Notes under the pieces: model-generated
Seen by the model: the letters and a program-made list of their open reading frames with translations, nothing else
Told to the model about the DNA's origin: nothing
The model's database searches: none
Assembly: GCF_000259075.1 (NCBI RefSeq)
Contig: NZ_AJKI01000031.1
Coordinates: 248,001 to 312,000 of the forward strand
Length of the DNA: 64,000 bases
Direction of reading: 5' to 3'
From: Marinilabilia salmonicolor JCM 21150
Lineage (GTDB): Bacteria > Bacteroidota > Bacteroidia > Bacteroidales > Marinilabiliaceae
Translations under genes and position numbers: made by a program
Shown here: positions 10,259 through 19,573 of the stretch, in pieces
Layout: each line of letters starts with the position of its first letter
Numbering within the stretch: position 1 is the first letter of the stretch

Positions 10259-12382
10259 ATGCAAACCATTCCAAAACTAATAGCTGAAAAAACAGGTATT
10301 TCAGCAACTCAGGTCAACAACACCATTGCGCTCCTTGACGAAGGAGCTACCATTCCATTCATCAGCAGATACAGGAAAGAACGCACCGGAAGTTTAGATG
10401 AAGTTGCCATTGGAGACATAAAGGAAGCCTACGACAAATTTCAGGACCTGGAGAAGAGAAAAGCGACCATTCTGAAAACCATCGAAGAACAGGATTTGCT
10501 CACCGATGAATTAAAATCAAAAATAGAAAACTGTTACGACAGTACAGAACTTGAAGACATTTACCTGCCTTTCAAGCCAAAAAGAAAAACACGCGCCACA
10601 AAAGCCAGGGAACTGGGACTGGAACCACTGGCCAAAATCATAATGAAGCAGCATGAACGGGATATAGAGACCCGGGCAGCCTCCTTCCTGACCGATGAAG
10701 TTACTGATACAGAGGCTGCGTTGCAGGGTGCACGCGACATTATTGCTGAGTGGATCAACGAAAATCAGACCGCCCGGGAGATTGTCCGCAACAGTTTTCA
10801 GCACCATTCTGTAATAACAGCACGGCTGGTAAAAGGAAAAGAAGAGGAAGGTGCCAAATACCGTGATTATTTTGAGTGGGACGAACCGCTTAAGCGCTGC
10901 CCCTCCCATCGGTTCCTGGCCATGCAGCGTGGAGAAAAAGAAGGCTTCCTGAAACTGGGAGCAGCCCCTGATGCAGAAAATGTGCTGCCCCGTCTAAAAC
11001 GCCTTTTTGTAAAAGGAAACAACGATGCATCAGATCAGGTAGAAATGGCGACCGAAGATTCATACAAAAGATTACTGGCCCCCTCCCTGGAAAACGAGAC
11101 CATGGCACTCTTCAAGGAAAAAGCCGACGAAGAAGCCATTCGGGTATTCAGTGACAACCTGAGACAACTTTTACTGGCTCCTCCACTTGGCCAGAAGCGC
11201 GTACTAGCCATTGATCCGGGATACCGCACCGGCTGTAAAGTGGTATGTCTGGATGCTCAGGGTGAATTGTTGCACAATGAAGCAATTTATCCTCATCCCC
11301 CGCAAAAAGAGAGCGTGAAAGCCATGAAGAAACTGGATTCGCTGGTAGATGCCTACAAAATAGAAGCCATTGCCATTGGAAACGGAACGGCCTCCAGGGA
11401 AACCGAAGATTTGGTAAGGAAAACAAAATTCAATCGTGACGTTCAGGTTTTTGTAGTCAGTGAAGACGGTGCATCTGTTTACAGCGCAAGCAAAGTTGCC
11501 CGTGATGAATTCCCCCAGTATGATGTCACTGTTCGCGGAGCAGTCTCCATTGGTCGTCGCCTGATGGACCCGTTGGCAGAGCTGGTGAAAATCGACCCAA
11601 AATCCATCGGAGTGGGCCAATATCAGCATGATGTAGATCAACATCAGTTAAAAGACGCTTTGGACAGAGTCGTAGAATCGGCAGTTAACAGTGTAGGGGT
11701 AAACCTCAACACTGCCAGTCATCACCTGCTCACATACATCTCCGGTCTGGGACCAGCACTGGCCAAAAACATCGTATCATACAGGAATGAAAACGGTGCC
11801 TTTGCCAGTCGTGCAGCATTAAAAAAAGTTCCCAGACTGGGAGCCAAAGCTTTTGAACAGGCGGCAGGATTCCTCCGGATTTCGGATGCAAAAAACCCAC
11901 TGGACAGCACTGCCGTTCACCCCGAGTCTTATTCCATCGTAAAACAGATGGCCGCTGATCTGGGATGTGAAATAATAGACCTGATTAATGACAAGACGCT
12001 TCGAGAAAAGATTGATCTGAATCGTTATGTAACAAACGATACCGGCTTGCCTACTCTAAAAGACATCATGCAGGAGCTCGAGAAACCAGGGCGGGATCCA
12101 CGTCAAACCATCAAAGTTTTTGAGTTTTCCAAAGACGTACATAGCATGGAAGATCTGAAACCCGGAATGACAATCCCTGGCATTGTTACCAACATCACCA
12201 ATTTTGGTGCCTTTGTGGATGTGGGAGTCAAGCAGGACGGACTGGTGCACATTTCCCAGCTGGCCGACCGTTTCATTTCAAACCCCAATGACGTGGTAAA
12301 GTTACATCAGCATGTGGAAGTGCGGGTGCTGGAGGTGGATGTAGCCCGCAAAAGGATCCAGTTGTCGATGAAAAACCTGTAG
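10259..12382 (+). CDS. tex: Tex-family RNA-binding protein (YqgF, helix-hairpin-helix and S1 domains)
   Basis: Cytoplasmic nucleic-acid-binding protein of the Tex/YhgF/Spt6 type, linked to transcription and RNA homeostasis. Length 707 is near the family norm. Order of parts: helical N-terminal Tex region with FISRYRKERTGSLDEVAI (residues 35-52) and YLPFKPKRKTRATKARELGL; YqgF-like RNase H fold from RVLAIDPGYRTGCKVVCLD (about 318); helix-hairpin-helix YISGLGPALAKNIVSYRNENG and LKKVPRLGAKAFEQAAGFLRI; C-terminal S1 domain from MTIPGIVTNITNFGAFVDVG with VHISQLADRF and the end RVLEVDVARKRIQLSMKNL. The catalytic potential of the YqgF domain is doubtful in this family. The gene stands alone between the R0 relic and a bidirectional terminator. 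Confidence 0.95.
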   Translation: MQTIPKLIAEKTGISATQVNNTIALLDEGATIPFISRYRKERTGSLDEVAIGDIKEAYDKFQDLEKRKATILKTIEEQDLLTDELKSKIENCYDSTELEDIYLPFKPKRKTRATKARELGLEPLAKIIMKQHERDIETRAASFLTDEVTDTEAALQGARDIIAEWINENQTAREIVRNSFQHHSVITARLVKGKEEEGAKYRDYFEWDEPLKRCPSHRFLAMQRGEKEGFLKLGAAPDAENVLPRLKRLFVKGNNDASDQVEMATEDSYKRLLAPSLENETMALFKEKADEEAIRVFSDNLRQLLLAPPLGQKRVLAIDPGYRTGCKVVCLDAQGELLHNEAIYPHPPQKESVKAMKKLDSLVDAYKIEAIAIGNGTASRETEDLVRKTKFNRDVQVFVVSEDGASVYSASKVARDEFPQYDVTVRGAVSIGRRLMDPLAELVKIDPKSIGVGQYQHDVDQHQLKDALDRVVESAVNSVGVNLNTASHHLLTYISGLGPALAKNIVSYRNENGAFASRAALKKVPRLGAKAFEQAAGFLRISDAKNPLDSTAVHPESYSIVKQMAADLGCEIIDLINDKTLREKIDLNRYVTNDTGLPTLKDIMQELEKPGRDPRQTIKVFEFSKDVHSMEDLKPGMTIPGIVTNITNFGAFVDVGVKQDGLVHISQLADRFISNPNDVVKLHQHVEVRVLEVDVARKRIQLSMKNL

Positions 12383-12422
12383 AGACGATTCATGAATCGT
12401 CTATACATGAATCGTATTTACA
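12379..12422. repeat. GTAGAGACG-type palindromic repeat overlapping the tex stop codon
   Basis: AGACGATTCATGAATCGTCT (12383-12402) is a perfect 20-bp palindrome. The longer TGTAGAGACGATTCATG also pairs with CATGAATCGTATTTACA just downstream, so the GATTCATG unit occurs three times (once forward, twice inverted). The TGTAG start contains the tex stop TAG. A related GTAGAGA cluster lies at 18688-18789. Short repeats beginning GTAGAGACG are known as dispersed elements in several bacterial phyla. Confidence 0.7.
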
Positions 12423-12426
12423 ACAC

Positions 12427-12457
12427 AAAAAAGGCGGCCCGTAAGGTCGCCTTTTTT
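12427..12457. terminator. Bidirectional terminator between tex and the outer-membrane protein gene
   Basis: AAAAAAGGCGGCC-cgtaa-GGTCGCCTTTTTT folds as a GC-rich stem with A/T tracts on both sides, so it can end transcription of tex from the left and of the 12480-13301 gene from the right. Confidence 0.85.
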
Positions 12458-12479
12458 GTTAACATTTATTCTTTCCTGA

Positions 12480-13301
12480 TCAGAACCGGAAACCAAGTTT
12501 AATAACCGGCTGTGAAAGGAACGCAGTATTATGTGTAGCAGCATCCTGTGCTTCCATACCACTCTGATGAAACACACGTTTTGCATTGTACATATAATTA
12601 AAGGCTTTAATCTCAATCCCAAGAAACATTCCTTCGGACAAATAGTAGTCGATACCTCCGACAATACTACCGCCAAGGCCATAAGCCTCTCCGCGACGCG
12701 TATCATAGGTAGGAATCACTTCTCCATCATCATCAACACCTCTGAATCCATCAGCAATTTCCATCTGACCATAGGTAGCGTTGACTTGCACTCCCCCGTA
12801 GGGGTTTACTTTCGAATAGTTACTGGCGAAATAGTAATCGGCACCTAAATCAACATAAAACTGTTTGGTAGTGCGGCTTTCCATCATCTCCCAACCCGGA
12901 ACGAATGTTCCAGGATAAGAAGCTTCTCCCTCCACTCTTGCTTCTCCGGTCACCATTGTTGCATCTGCAGCAGGAGAGCTAACAATAGCTCCTGAACCGT
13001 TGAAGCGTGCAGCAATTTGTGAAGTGATGAAATATTTCGCTTCGACACCAATCATATTTGTCATGCTGTTACTTGTACTGTAGGTATTTTCCAGGGGCCA
13101 GGAAAGATTCCTTGCAATACCATCCCAATCATTTACGGCTCCATTTACTTCATAATACATATCGCCAAACGAAACAGCACGTCCAAAGCGTAGGGCCACC
13201 GATTTATCGCCTGCCTGCGGACCAAAAGATTGAGCCATAACTCCTCCGGTAAGAAGGAGCATTGCCACCATCAACGTCCACGACATTTTTATCTTTCTCA
13301 T
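12480..13301 (-). CDS. Outer-membrane beta-barrel protein, function unknown
   Basis: A 273-residue predicted outer-membrane protein. Residues 1-23 are a signal peptide ending GGVMAQ. The mature part has alternating hydrophobic/polar strands with aromatic girdles (VALRFGRAVSFGDMYYEVNG, FYVDLGADYYFASNYSKVNP, GGSIVGGIDYYLSEGMFLGIEI) and ends in QPVIKLGFRF, a terminal Phe as expected for BAM recognition. Two loop regions are Gly/Asp-rich (GFRGVDDDGEVIPTYDTRRGE). It resembles OmpW/OprF-barrel-like eight-stranded proteins, but I do not recognise a named family. It lies downstream of a long coiled-coil lipoprotein gene on the same strand; a hairpin at 13343-13376 separates them, so it may have partly independent expression. 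Confidence 0.75.
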   Translation of the reverse strand: MRKIKMSWTLMVAMLLLTGGVMAQSFGPQAGDKSVALRFGRAVSFGDMYYEVNGAVNDWDGIARNLSWPLENTYSTSNSMTNMIGVEAKYFITSQIAARFNGSGAIVSSPAADATMVTGEARVEGEASYPGTFVPGWEMMESRTTKQFYVDLGADYYFASNYSKVNPYGGVQVNATYGQMEIADGFRGVDDDGEVIPTYDTRRGEAYGLGGSIVGGIDYYLSEGMFLGIEIKAFNYMYNAKRVFHQSGMEAQDAATHNTAFLSQPVIKLGFRF

Positions 13302-13342
13302 AAGAATCAGGCTTTTATTTAAGGATTATAGTAATAGTGAAA

Positions 13343-13376
13343 AATATGGCCGGGAAGCTGAACTCCCCGGCCGGGG
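13343..13376 (-). terminator. Terminator-like hairpin between the coiled-coil lipoprotein and barrel genes
   Basis: GGCCGGG...CCCGGCC pairs around a 10-11 nt loop and on the minus strand is followed by ATATTTTTC. It lies 20 bp past the stop of the gene at 13396 and could attenuate read-through into the barrel gene. Confidence 0.65.
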
Positions 13377-13395
13377 AATATTTATTTCTCCTAAA

Positions 13396-15381
13396 CTACT
13401 CCTCTCCTAATTCTGCATCAATTAACTCTTTGTAATGATCTGCCTCTGCCTGATAGATATCCAGCTCGGTTTGTTTCTGGGCAATTTTTGCTTCCAGGCT
13501 TGCAATCAAAGCCTCCCAGTTTGCAAAGTCATTGTCAATCTCAGCGATATCAGCCTCTGTTTTAGCAATCTGCTCTTTAAGACCGGTTACATTTTCATAC
13601 AAATCGTCTGAAATATCTTCGCCATTTCCTTCGAGAACATCCTCAAAACCTTCAGCACGAACTAACTCAGCTTTAAGAGCAGCCAATTCGGCTGAAACTT
13701 CATCATAAGCAACCCTTGCGGCATAAAATACAGCTTTGGCATCCTGGTAAGAAGTTTCCAGGGCTGTCAGATTACCTGACTGAAGACCTTCGAGATAAGC
13801 AACATAACCTTCAACAATTTCGAGATCGGCCTCATACTCACTCATATCATCCTCCCAGCCGTCAATTTCTGCTTCCCAGCTTTCAATTTCTGCATTAAAT
13901 ACTCCAATAAAATAAGGGATATTTACTACCTCCTCGTTGGGTCCCAGTGGACTTTCCGCATAGTTGGCCATATAAAGGAAAGAGAGATCTATATCAGAAT
14001 CATTCACATCATTGATGAATTCGTCATAAGCTGTATATGCATCGTAGAATGTTCCTGAAGTAGAGTTCATCGGATCACCGGGATTGTCCGTGACAGCCTC
14101 AAGAGCATCCACTGCATCATCCAATGCATCCTGACTGGCAGTTGTTTGTTCCGCCTGATTGGCAATTTCAGCCACATTTACTTCATGCAACAGAGGCTCG
14201 ATCTTTTCAAATTCCGTAATAACAGCCTGTTCAAGAGCGGCCAGTTGAGATGCATATTGCTCATGAAGCTCTTCAAGCAGATCAACCACATCTTCTTTTT
14301 CGGAAATCAACTCCTCATTGGCATCAATATCGGCTTCGAAGCCTTCAATCCAGTCATTGTAATATTTGTATGACTGGAAATAAATACCTTCGGTATCAAA
14401 GTCAGAATCACCAGCACCAGTTTCTTCAATATTATCAGGATCAATTACATTGGTAAGATAACTATAAGGAATAATCTCAGAATTTATGTTTTCTTCATCA
14501 GAAAATAAATCAATCAAATTATCCTTATTCACCACTTCCTCCCATGCATCGTAAGCAGCCTGGTACTCTTCGAGCGCAACTTCGCGGGCTTGCTCTGCCA
14601 GCTTCTGCTCCACTTCTTTGTCATCAATCTGAGCTTTAAGATTGTAGATATCTTCTTTCACATCTACCAGTTCGTCAGCAATGGTTGCCAAATCACCCAT
14701 TACTGCTTCGTAGCGTTCCACCCATCCCTGAAGATATCCAAGTTTAACATTCAGGTATTCCTGCTGAATGGTTTTGGCAGCGGCCAGATTTCCTGAATCG
14801 GTAAGATTATTATTCAGGAAGTACAACTGAGCGGTGGCCAGATTTCTCTGAAGACCGATAATCTCCTGCCTCAAAGTATTAACATCTGTGATAGCTTCTT
14901 TGTAAGCAGTCAGATAAGCAGAAAGATTCTTGTTTTTTGCAGCATCAGCAGCAAGCTCGGATTCATACTTTGAAAGCGCAATCTCCAGGTCTTTCTGGGC
15001 TTCAGCCAAATCTTTTTCAGCAGTAACAAGAGCCTTGTCAATGATAGCCTGAGTCTGAGCCTGATTCAGATCAGCAGCGATCTGAGCATTGGCAATTGAA
15101 ATCTCATTGCTGGCTTCATTGTAAGCATTTTGTATTTCTTTTGCTCGGGCTTCAGCCTCTTTAATGGCAACTTCAGCCTGCTTAACCGCTGTTTCGGCGT
15201 TTCTGTAAGCAGCTTCAGCTTCAGCGGCAAGAGTTGTGGCAGTAGCTTCGGCATTTAATTTAGCTGCCTGAGCTTGTCTAAGGGCTTTTACACCGTCAGC
15301 CTCTTCATTTTTCACACATCCGGTGGTGAGTAGGAGTCCGGCCAAAACAGCCGTACCGGTTAGGAGTTTTAAATTTTTCAT
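13396..15381 (-). CDS. Long alanine/glutamate-rich coiled-coil lipoprotein
   Basis: A 661-residue predicted lipoprotein with lipobox LLTTGC (Cys about residue 22). Residues 30-290 are an almost continuous Ala/Glu/Lys-rich coiled coil (for example QAQAAKLNAEATATTLAAEA, AETAVKQAEVAIKEAEARAK). Two less regular acidic modules follow (about residues 290-370 and 425-520), each with an IPY segment, aromatic residues and an acidic WIEGFEADID / SWEAEIDGWEDD helix, with coiled coil between them. The C-terminus is coiled coil again, ending ELIDAELGEE. The two modules look like an internal duplication. No enzymatic motif is visible. It may be a periplasm-spanning stalk or scaffold attached to the barrel protein downstream, but that is inference from position. 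Its base composition and codon pattern do not stand out from neighbours. Confidence 0.75.
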   Translation of the reverse strand: MKNLKLLTGTAVLAGLLLTTGCVKNEEADGVKALRQAQAAKLNAEATATTLAAEAEAAYRNAETAVKQAEVAIKEAEARAKEIQNAYNEASNEISIANAQIAADLNQAQTQAIIDKALVTAEKDLAEAQKDLEIALSKYESELAADAAKNKNLSAYLTAYKEAITDVNTLRQEIIGLQRNLATAQLYFLNNNLTDSGNLAAAKTIQQEYLNVKLGYLQGWVERYEAVMGDLATIADELVDVKEDIYNLKAQIDDKEVEQKLAEQAREVALEEYQAAYDAWEEVVNKDNLIDLFSDEENINSEIIPYSYLTNVIDPDNIEETGAGDSDFDTEGIYFQSYKYYNDWIEGFEADIDANEELISEKEDVVDLLEELHEQYASQLAALEQAVITEFEKIEPLLHEVNVAEIANQAEQTTASQDALDDAVDALEAVTDNPGDPMNSTSGTFYDAYTAYDEFINDVNDSDIDLSFLYMANYAESPLGPNEEVVNIPYFIGVFNAEIESWEAEIDGWEDDMSEYEADLEIVEGYVAYLEGLQSGNLTALETSYQDAKAVFYAARVAYDEVSAELAALKAELVRAEGFEDVLEGNGEDISDDLYENVTGLKEQIAKTEADIAEIDNDFANWEALIASLEAKIAQKQTELDIYQAEADHYKELIDAELGEE

Positions 15382-15783
15382 TTAACTAATTGATTAAAAT
15401 TAAACAAAGATTATTTGTTCAGAATTATTTGAAAATTCAATATTTAACGACAAATTTTCTATTTAAAATCAATAAGAGATAAACCAAACGAGATCATCGT
15501 TTGAACACTTATTACACGGTGGCAAAATTCTTTCAGGGGGAAATAAAAGAAACAACACAGTGAAATCTGTCTGCCTAAAAAGGAAAAAACTAAAGAGCTT
15601 TTCTTTTAAAAACGCCACAAACTTACCAGAAGAAGTTCATATATTCCAACCCCAAACACCCTCACTTTCTGAACAACTATCATTGTTTTCTGAACGAACA
15701 ACTTCAGCCAACGAACGAAATAAGAAATTAAACAAAGCGACAAAAAAGCAATAACTGTTAAACCCGGAGCCCGTTTCAATTGC
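15382..15783. other. Divergent intergenic region upstream of the coiled-coil lipoprotein and the symporter
   Basis: About 400 bp, AT-rich. It must carry the promoter of the minus-strand lipoprotein; CAAAGATTA at about 15404 is a near match with one extra base. A Lys-rich open frame at 15560-15754 has no ribosome-binding site or family resemblance and I do not call it. No repeat copy is seen. Confidence 0.5.
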
Positions 15784-15791
15784 TATATTTG
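15784..15791 (+). promoter_or_regulatory. Minus-7 promoter element of the symporter gene (TATATTTG)
   Basis: Exact TAnnTTTG match 30 bp upstream of the ATG at 15822. It rules against the longer TTG-initiated frame starting at 15780, which would begin upstream of the promoter. Confidence 0.65.
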
Positions 15792-15821
15792 CAAATCCCA
15801 ACCATTTATCAGCCTAAACTT

Positions 15822-17525
15822 ATGCAGGAATTCACGAACATTCTCACACAAATCGACAGCATGATCGGAGGATCAGCCTGGTTTGTTTATCTTTTATTGG
15901 GCACTGGCCTGTTCTTTACCATTTACCTGGTTTTTCCGCAAATAAGATTTTTTAAATATGCCCTTAAAATTGTCAGGGGAAAATTCGACCGGGAAGGCGA
16001 CGTGGGGGACACAAGCCATTTTCAGGCACTGACCACTGCACTTTCGGGGACGGTGGGTACAGGAAATATTGCAGGAGTGGCCCTGGCTCTTCACCTGGGA
16101 GGCCCGGCGGCTCTGTTTTGGATGCTGGTAACTGCGATGATTGGAATGACCACCAAGTTTGTGGAAGTTACACTTTCTCATAAATACAGAGACAAAGCGT
16201 CTGACGGATCCATCAGTGGAGGACCGATGTACTACATGAAAAAAAGGCTGAACCTTAGACTTCCATCAGGAAAAGTAATAAAAACAGGCAGTCTGCTGGC
16301 CATCATTTTTGCAGTAGCAACAATTTTCTCCTCCTTTGGAACCGGCAATCTTCCTCAGATCAACAGCATATCCAATTCTCTTTTCGAAACCTTCGAAATC
16401 CCCCATGTCCTTACAGGAGCAATTTTAAGTGTTCTGATGGGGTTTGTAATTCTTGGAGGCATCAAAAGGATTGCCAAAGTGACCCAAACACTGGTTCCGG
16501 TAATGGCAGTCATCTATTTTATCGGAGCCATGCTGGTTATCGTTTACAATTATGAAAACATAATTCCCTCACTTCAAGCCATAGCTTCCGGCATTCTCAC
16601 AGGCAGCTCGGCCACGGGAGGATTTTTAGGCGCATCAGTGGCTTTCGCTTTTAACCGGGGAGTTAACCGCGGATTGTTTTCCAATGAAGCAGGACAGGGC
16701 TCTGCCCCTATCGCGCATGCCGCAGCAAGGGCTCACGAACCCGTTTCCGAAGGTCTTGTAGCCCTGCTGGAGCCATTCATTGACACAATAATCATTTGTA
16801 TGCTTACGGGACTGACCCTCATGGCATCAGGGGTATGGAATGAAAAACTTGAAAACCGGTTCCAGATGACCGATATGGAAATCATTGATGGACATTACAC
16901 AGACGCTGACCGAAACATTTTACAAGAGCATCTTTCAGGAGAAAACACTTTGCCTCTGTTTACAGGGGCCCTGCAAACCGAAAACGGAGCCCCTGGGAGT
17001 AATGTCACCATCCTCCATGCCCGTTCCGTTGCAGAAAACGTAAAAATATACAAAGACGGCAGTCTTTTTTCAGGAAACATCGGGGTAATCAACGGACTAT
17101 TAAAGGAGTCCGATCGCTACACCATAGAAGGAGAATCTCTTCTGCACAGTGCTCCTCTTACCACGGTAGCTTTTTCACGAAGCTGGCTGGGAGAATACGG
17201 AAAGTACATTGTTTCCATCGGCTTACTTCTGTTTGCTTTTTCTACTGCTATATCCTGGAGTTATTACGGCGGAAGAGCCGTCACCTTCCTGTTTGGCATA
17301 AAGGGGGTTTTATGGTACAAAGGCATCTATATTATCGGATTCTTTCTGGCATCATTTACCGACACCACCATTGTCTGGATATTTTCAGGAATTACCATCG
17401 CCCTGATGACAATCCCAAACCTGATAGGACTCTTATTTCTTCATAAAGAAGTAAAACAGGAAGTCAAAAGTTTTTGGAATGAGTACAATGAGAGTTTTCC
17501 GGATGAAAAGGGTCCAAAATGGTAA
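15822..17525 (+). CDS. AGCS-family alanine/glycine:cation symporter with a soluble insert
   Basis: Inner-membrane sodium- or proton-coupled amino-acid importer (AlsT/DagA family). The start at 15822 gives [20 protein letters not shown], the usual family opening. Signature parts: [20 protein letters not shown] (residues about 68-87), [12 protein letters not shown], the [37 protein letters not shown] block with the family motif [14 protein letters not shown], and the C-terminal [22 protein letters not shown]. Length is 567, about 100 more than typical members (about 450-480). The excess is a hydrophilic insert at about residues 340-447, between transmembrane segments, containing predicted strands ([20 protein letters not shown]). 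The insert has no motif I recognise. The next gene is a LysO-type exporter on the same strand, 113 bp on. Confidence 0.9.
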   Translation: MQEFTNILTQIDSMIGGSAWFVYLLLGTGLFFTIYLVFPQIRFFKYALKIVRGKFDREGDVGDTSHFQALTTALSGTVGTGNIAGVALALHLGGPAALFWMLVTAMIGMTTKFVEVTLSHKYRDKASDGSISGGPMYYMKKRLNLRLPSGKVIKTGSLLAIIFAVATIFSSFGTGNLPQINSISNSLFETFEIPHVLTGAILSVLMGFVILGGIKRIAKVTQTLVPVMAVIYFIGAMLVIVYNYENIIPSLQAIASGILTGSSATGGFLGASVAFAFNRGVNRGLFSNEAGQGSAPIAHAAARAHEPVSEGLVALLEPFIDTIIICMLTGLTLMASGVWNEKLENRFQMTDMEIIDGHYTDADRNILQEHLSGENTLPLFTGALQTENGAPGSNVTILHARSVAENVKIYKDGSLFSGNIGVINGLLKESDRYTIEGESLLHSAPLTTVAFSRSWLGEYGKYIVSIGLLLFAFSTAISWSYYGGRAVTFLFGIKGVLWYKGIYIIGFFLASFTDTTIVWIFSGITIALMTIPNLIGLLFLHKEVKQEVKSFWNEYNESFPDEKGPKW

Positions 17526-17540
17526 ACAATAACCGGCCTG

Positions 17541-17590
17541 TAAGCTAACTCTAAACCTCAGCCTCAATATTTGTCTCAGCCTGAACCCCT
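17541..17590. repeat. Degenerate CTCA-type repeat downstream of the symporter
   Basis: CTAACTCTAAACCTCAGCCTCAA and CTCAGCCTGAACCCC form a short run of CTCA/CCTCA-like units. It is complementary in style to the GAGG/TTGAGG run at 18587-18640 across the lysO gene and to the AC-rich run at 18811-18886. Low-complexity intergenic sequence of unknown role. Confidence 0.45.
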
Positions 17591-17638
17591 AAATCATCAA
17601 AAAACCACTGTTCATTAATAAAAAAAACCAATACCTGA

Positions 17639-18586
17639 ATGATATCACTTGCCGTAATAGGATTATTCATCGTTGGCATAGGAATCGGTCTCCTTCTACG
17701 GAAACACCCCATTGTTTTAAAAATAACAGAGCCATTGGTGTCTGTGGCCATTTTTGCCCTTCTGTTCTTTCTTGGAATATCAGTGGGGACTGATGATCGG
17801 GTGATCCAAAACATCACTTCCCTGGGCTGGCAAGCCGTTCTTTTGAGCAGTGGAGCCATTCTTGGCAGCCTGATTCTGGCCCGTCTGGCAACTTCATTCT
17901 TCAAAGAAGACAAAGAAGAAGTACCAAAGCGCACAAAATTAAGTCATAAACCTCTGACTCCAGGATGGTTTATCGGTATCCTAAAAAACCAAAGTCTGTG
18001 GATTCTGCTCTTCTTCGTGGCCGGAACAATTGGAAGCCGATGGGGAGTCTTTCCGGCATATTGGGGCGATAACATGGTAGCCACAGGTACATTGTATGTA
18101 ATGATGATACTTGTGGGAACAGGACTGGGAGCAGACCCTAGGGCACTGGAAATATTGAAACGAACAAGCTTCAGAATACTATTGGTTCCGGCCATCGTAA
18201 TCGTGGGCAGTATTGGTGGCAGTTTACTGACCTCTTTTCTTTTAGACAGTATTGACACCGCTAACGGAATGGCCATTGGTGCGGGTTTTGGCTACTATTC
18301 TCTTTCAGCAATATTTATCGACCAGATCAGCGGAAGTGAAATGGGCGTAATAGCACTGCTTGCCAACATTTTCAGAGAAGTTATCACCCTGCTCGCAGCA
18401 CCACTCATGGTCAGATGGTTCGGAAAGCTTGGCGCCATAGTTTCGGGCGGAGCCACAGCCATGGACACTACTTTGCCGGTTATTGTAAAAGCCACCGGAA
18501 AAGAATACGCGGTCATCAGTATTTTCAGTGGAATCGTTCTTTCGATTCTGGTGCCGGTATTGGTACCGTTTATTTTAAGTTCCTAA
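17639..18586 (+). CDS. lysO: LysO-family lysine exporter
   Basis: A 315-residue inner-membrane exporter of the LysO (YbjE, DUF340) family, which expels L-lysine or analogues such as thialysine in E. coli. About eight transmembrane segments are visible. Family features: FFLGISVGTDDRVI (residues 44-57), GTLYVMMILVGTGLGADPRALEI, and the acidic/aromatic stretch GAGFGYYSLSAIFIDQISG near residue 220, then NIFREVITLLAAPLMVRWFGKLGAIVSGGATAMDTTLP. The N-terminal and core domains that are separate in some species are fused here as in E. coli. The neighbouring amino-acid importer suggests a locus for amino-acid flux across the inner membrane. Substrate in this organism is inferred from family only. Confidence 0.88.
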   Translation: MISLAVIGLFIVGIGIGLLLRKHPIVLKITEPLVSVAIFALLFFLGISVGTDDRVIQNITSLGWQAVLLSSGAILGSLILARLATSFFKEDKEEVPKRTKLSHKPLTPGWFIGILKNQSLWILLFFVAGTIGSRWGVFPAYWGDNMVATGTLYVMMILVGTGLGADPRALEILKRTSFRILLVPAIVIVGSIGGSLLTSFLLDSIDTANGMAIGAGFGYYSLSAIFIDQISGSEMGVIALLANIFREVITLLAAPLMVRWFGKLGAIVSGGATAMDTTLPVIVKATGKEYAVISIFSGIVLSILVPVLVPFILSS

Positions 18587-18640
18587 GACTTGAGGCAAAG
18601 AATGAGGTTAAGGTTGAGAAAAAAACAGAGAAATTGAAGA
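18587..18640. repeat. Degenerate GAGG-type repeat downstream of lysO
   Basis: ACTTGAGGCAAAGAATGAGG followed by TTAAGGTTGAGAAA is a run of TTGAGG/ATGAGG units directly after the lysO stop, the reverse-complement style of the CTCA run at 17541-17590. Confidence 0.4.
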
Positions 18641-18687
18641 TTAAAACTTGTAACTGAAACTTTGTTTTGGTGGGTTAGACGCAGGTC

Positions 18688-18886
18688 TGTAGAGATGTAC
18701 TTTCGTAGAGACACATGACCATTTTAACACAGATCCGGGCATCTCTATTAGTCAAACACCAATTAGACACAGAACCGCAAGTCTCTACCAGGGTGGTTTT
18801 GTCAACTCCGTACACTCCAACTCAAAACCCTGAACCCAAAACTCACAGCCCAAACCCAGAAATCAAACCTCAGAACTCAGAATTTT
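18688..18886. repeat. GTAGAGA repeat cluster and AC-rich low-complexity run between lysO and the ABC ATPase gene
   Basis: TGTAGAGATG and CGTAGAGACAC (18688-18714) face GGGCATCTCTA (about 18737) and AAGTCTCTACCAGGG (18779-18793), giving inverted GTAGAGA units related to the palindrome at 12379-12422. From 18811 the sequence becomes a degenerate run of CTCAAAACC / CCCAAACTCA-like units to 18886, where it enters the end of the ABC gene (stop at 18863). Mutational decay of a once regular repeat is my reading. Confidence 0.5.
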
Positions 18887-19573
18887 TTCCACCGCCTCAT
18901 CACTTTCGACGACTCCATCGCGCAACCGGATAATTCTTTTGGCATGTTGGGCAATATCCTCTTCATGTGTCACCAATACAATGGTATTGCCTGCATTGTG
19001 AATCTCCTCAAACAGACGCATGATGTCCACGGAAGTTTTGGAGTCCAGGTTACCGGTTGGCTCATCGGCCAAAATAAGAGACGGTTTATTGACCAATGCC
19101 CGGGCCACAGCAACCCTTTGCCGCTGTCCCCCTGACAATTCATTGGGTTTGTGCGTCATTCTTTCAGCAAGTCCGACATTATCCAAAGCCTGTCGTCCTT
19201 TATCATAACGTTCTTCTTTTTTTACTCCCGCATATATCAATGGAAGCACAACATTATCCAAAGCAGAATATCTTGGCAACAAATTAAACGTCTGAAAAAC
19301 AAAACCAATTTCACGATTTCTTATTTCGGCAAGCTGATCGTCACTCATGTGACTGACATCGGTTCCGTTTAGGATGTATCGTCCCGACGTGGGCGTATCA
19401 AGTGCACCAATAAGGTTCATCAGTGTGGATTTCCCGGATCCTGACGGGCCCATAATAGCCACATACTCGCCCTTCTCAATGGAAAGAGACACTCCATTGA
19501 GCGCTTTAACCACCTGAGTTCCTACCTCATAATGTTTCTTCAGATCTTCTATGTGAATAACAGCTGTATCCAT
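18863..19573 (-). CDS. ABC transporter ATP-binding protein of the LolD/MacB type
   Basis: ATPase subunit of an ABC system of the type that works with MacB/FtsX/LolC-like permeases, energising efflux or lipoprotein release from the inner membrane. Motifs in order: Walker [10 protein letters not shown] (about residue 41-49), Q-loop [18 protein letters not shown], signature [15 protein letters not shown], Walker [15 protein letters not shown]-loop [21 protein letters not shown]. Length 236 is typical. No permease gene is next to it in the window, so the partner must be elsewhere and the substrate cannot be stated. The C-terminal tail [12 protein letters not shown] overlaps the AC-rich repeat run, which may have altered the last codons. 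Confidence 0.88.
   Translation of the reverse strand: MDTAVIHIEDLKKHYEVGTQVVKALNGVSLSIEKGEYVAIMGPSGSGKSTLMNLIGALDTPTSGRYILNGTDVSHMSDDQLAEIRNREIGFVFQTFNLLPRYSALDNVVLPLIYAGVKKEERYDKGRQALDNVGLAERMTHKPNELSGGQRQRVAVARALVNKPSLILADEPTGNLDSKTSVDIMRLFEEIHNAGNTIVLVTHEEDIAQHAKRIIRLRDGVVESDEAVEKILSSEV

Noticed and set aside
11204-11644. 146-codon open frame on the minus strand
   Set aside because: Antisense to the YqgF region of tex; composition reflects the coding strand opposite and no motif is present.
15560-15754. Lys/Ser-rich 64-codon open frame upstream of the symporter
   Set aside because: No ribosome-binding site, no promoter motif in front, AT-driven composition and no resemblance to a known small protein.
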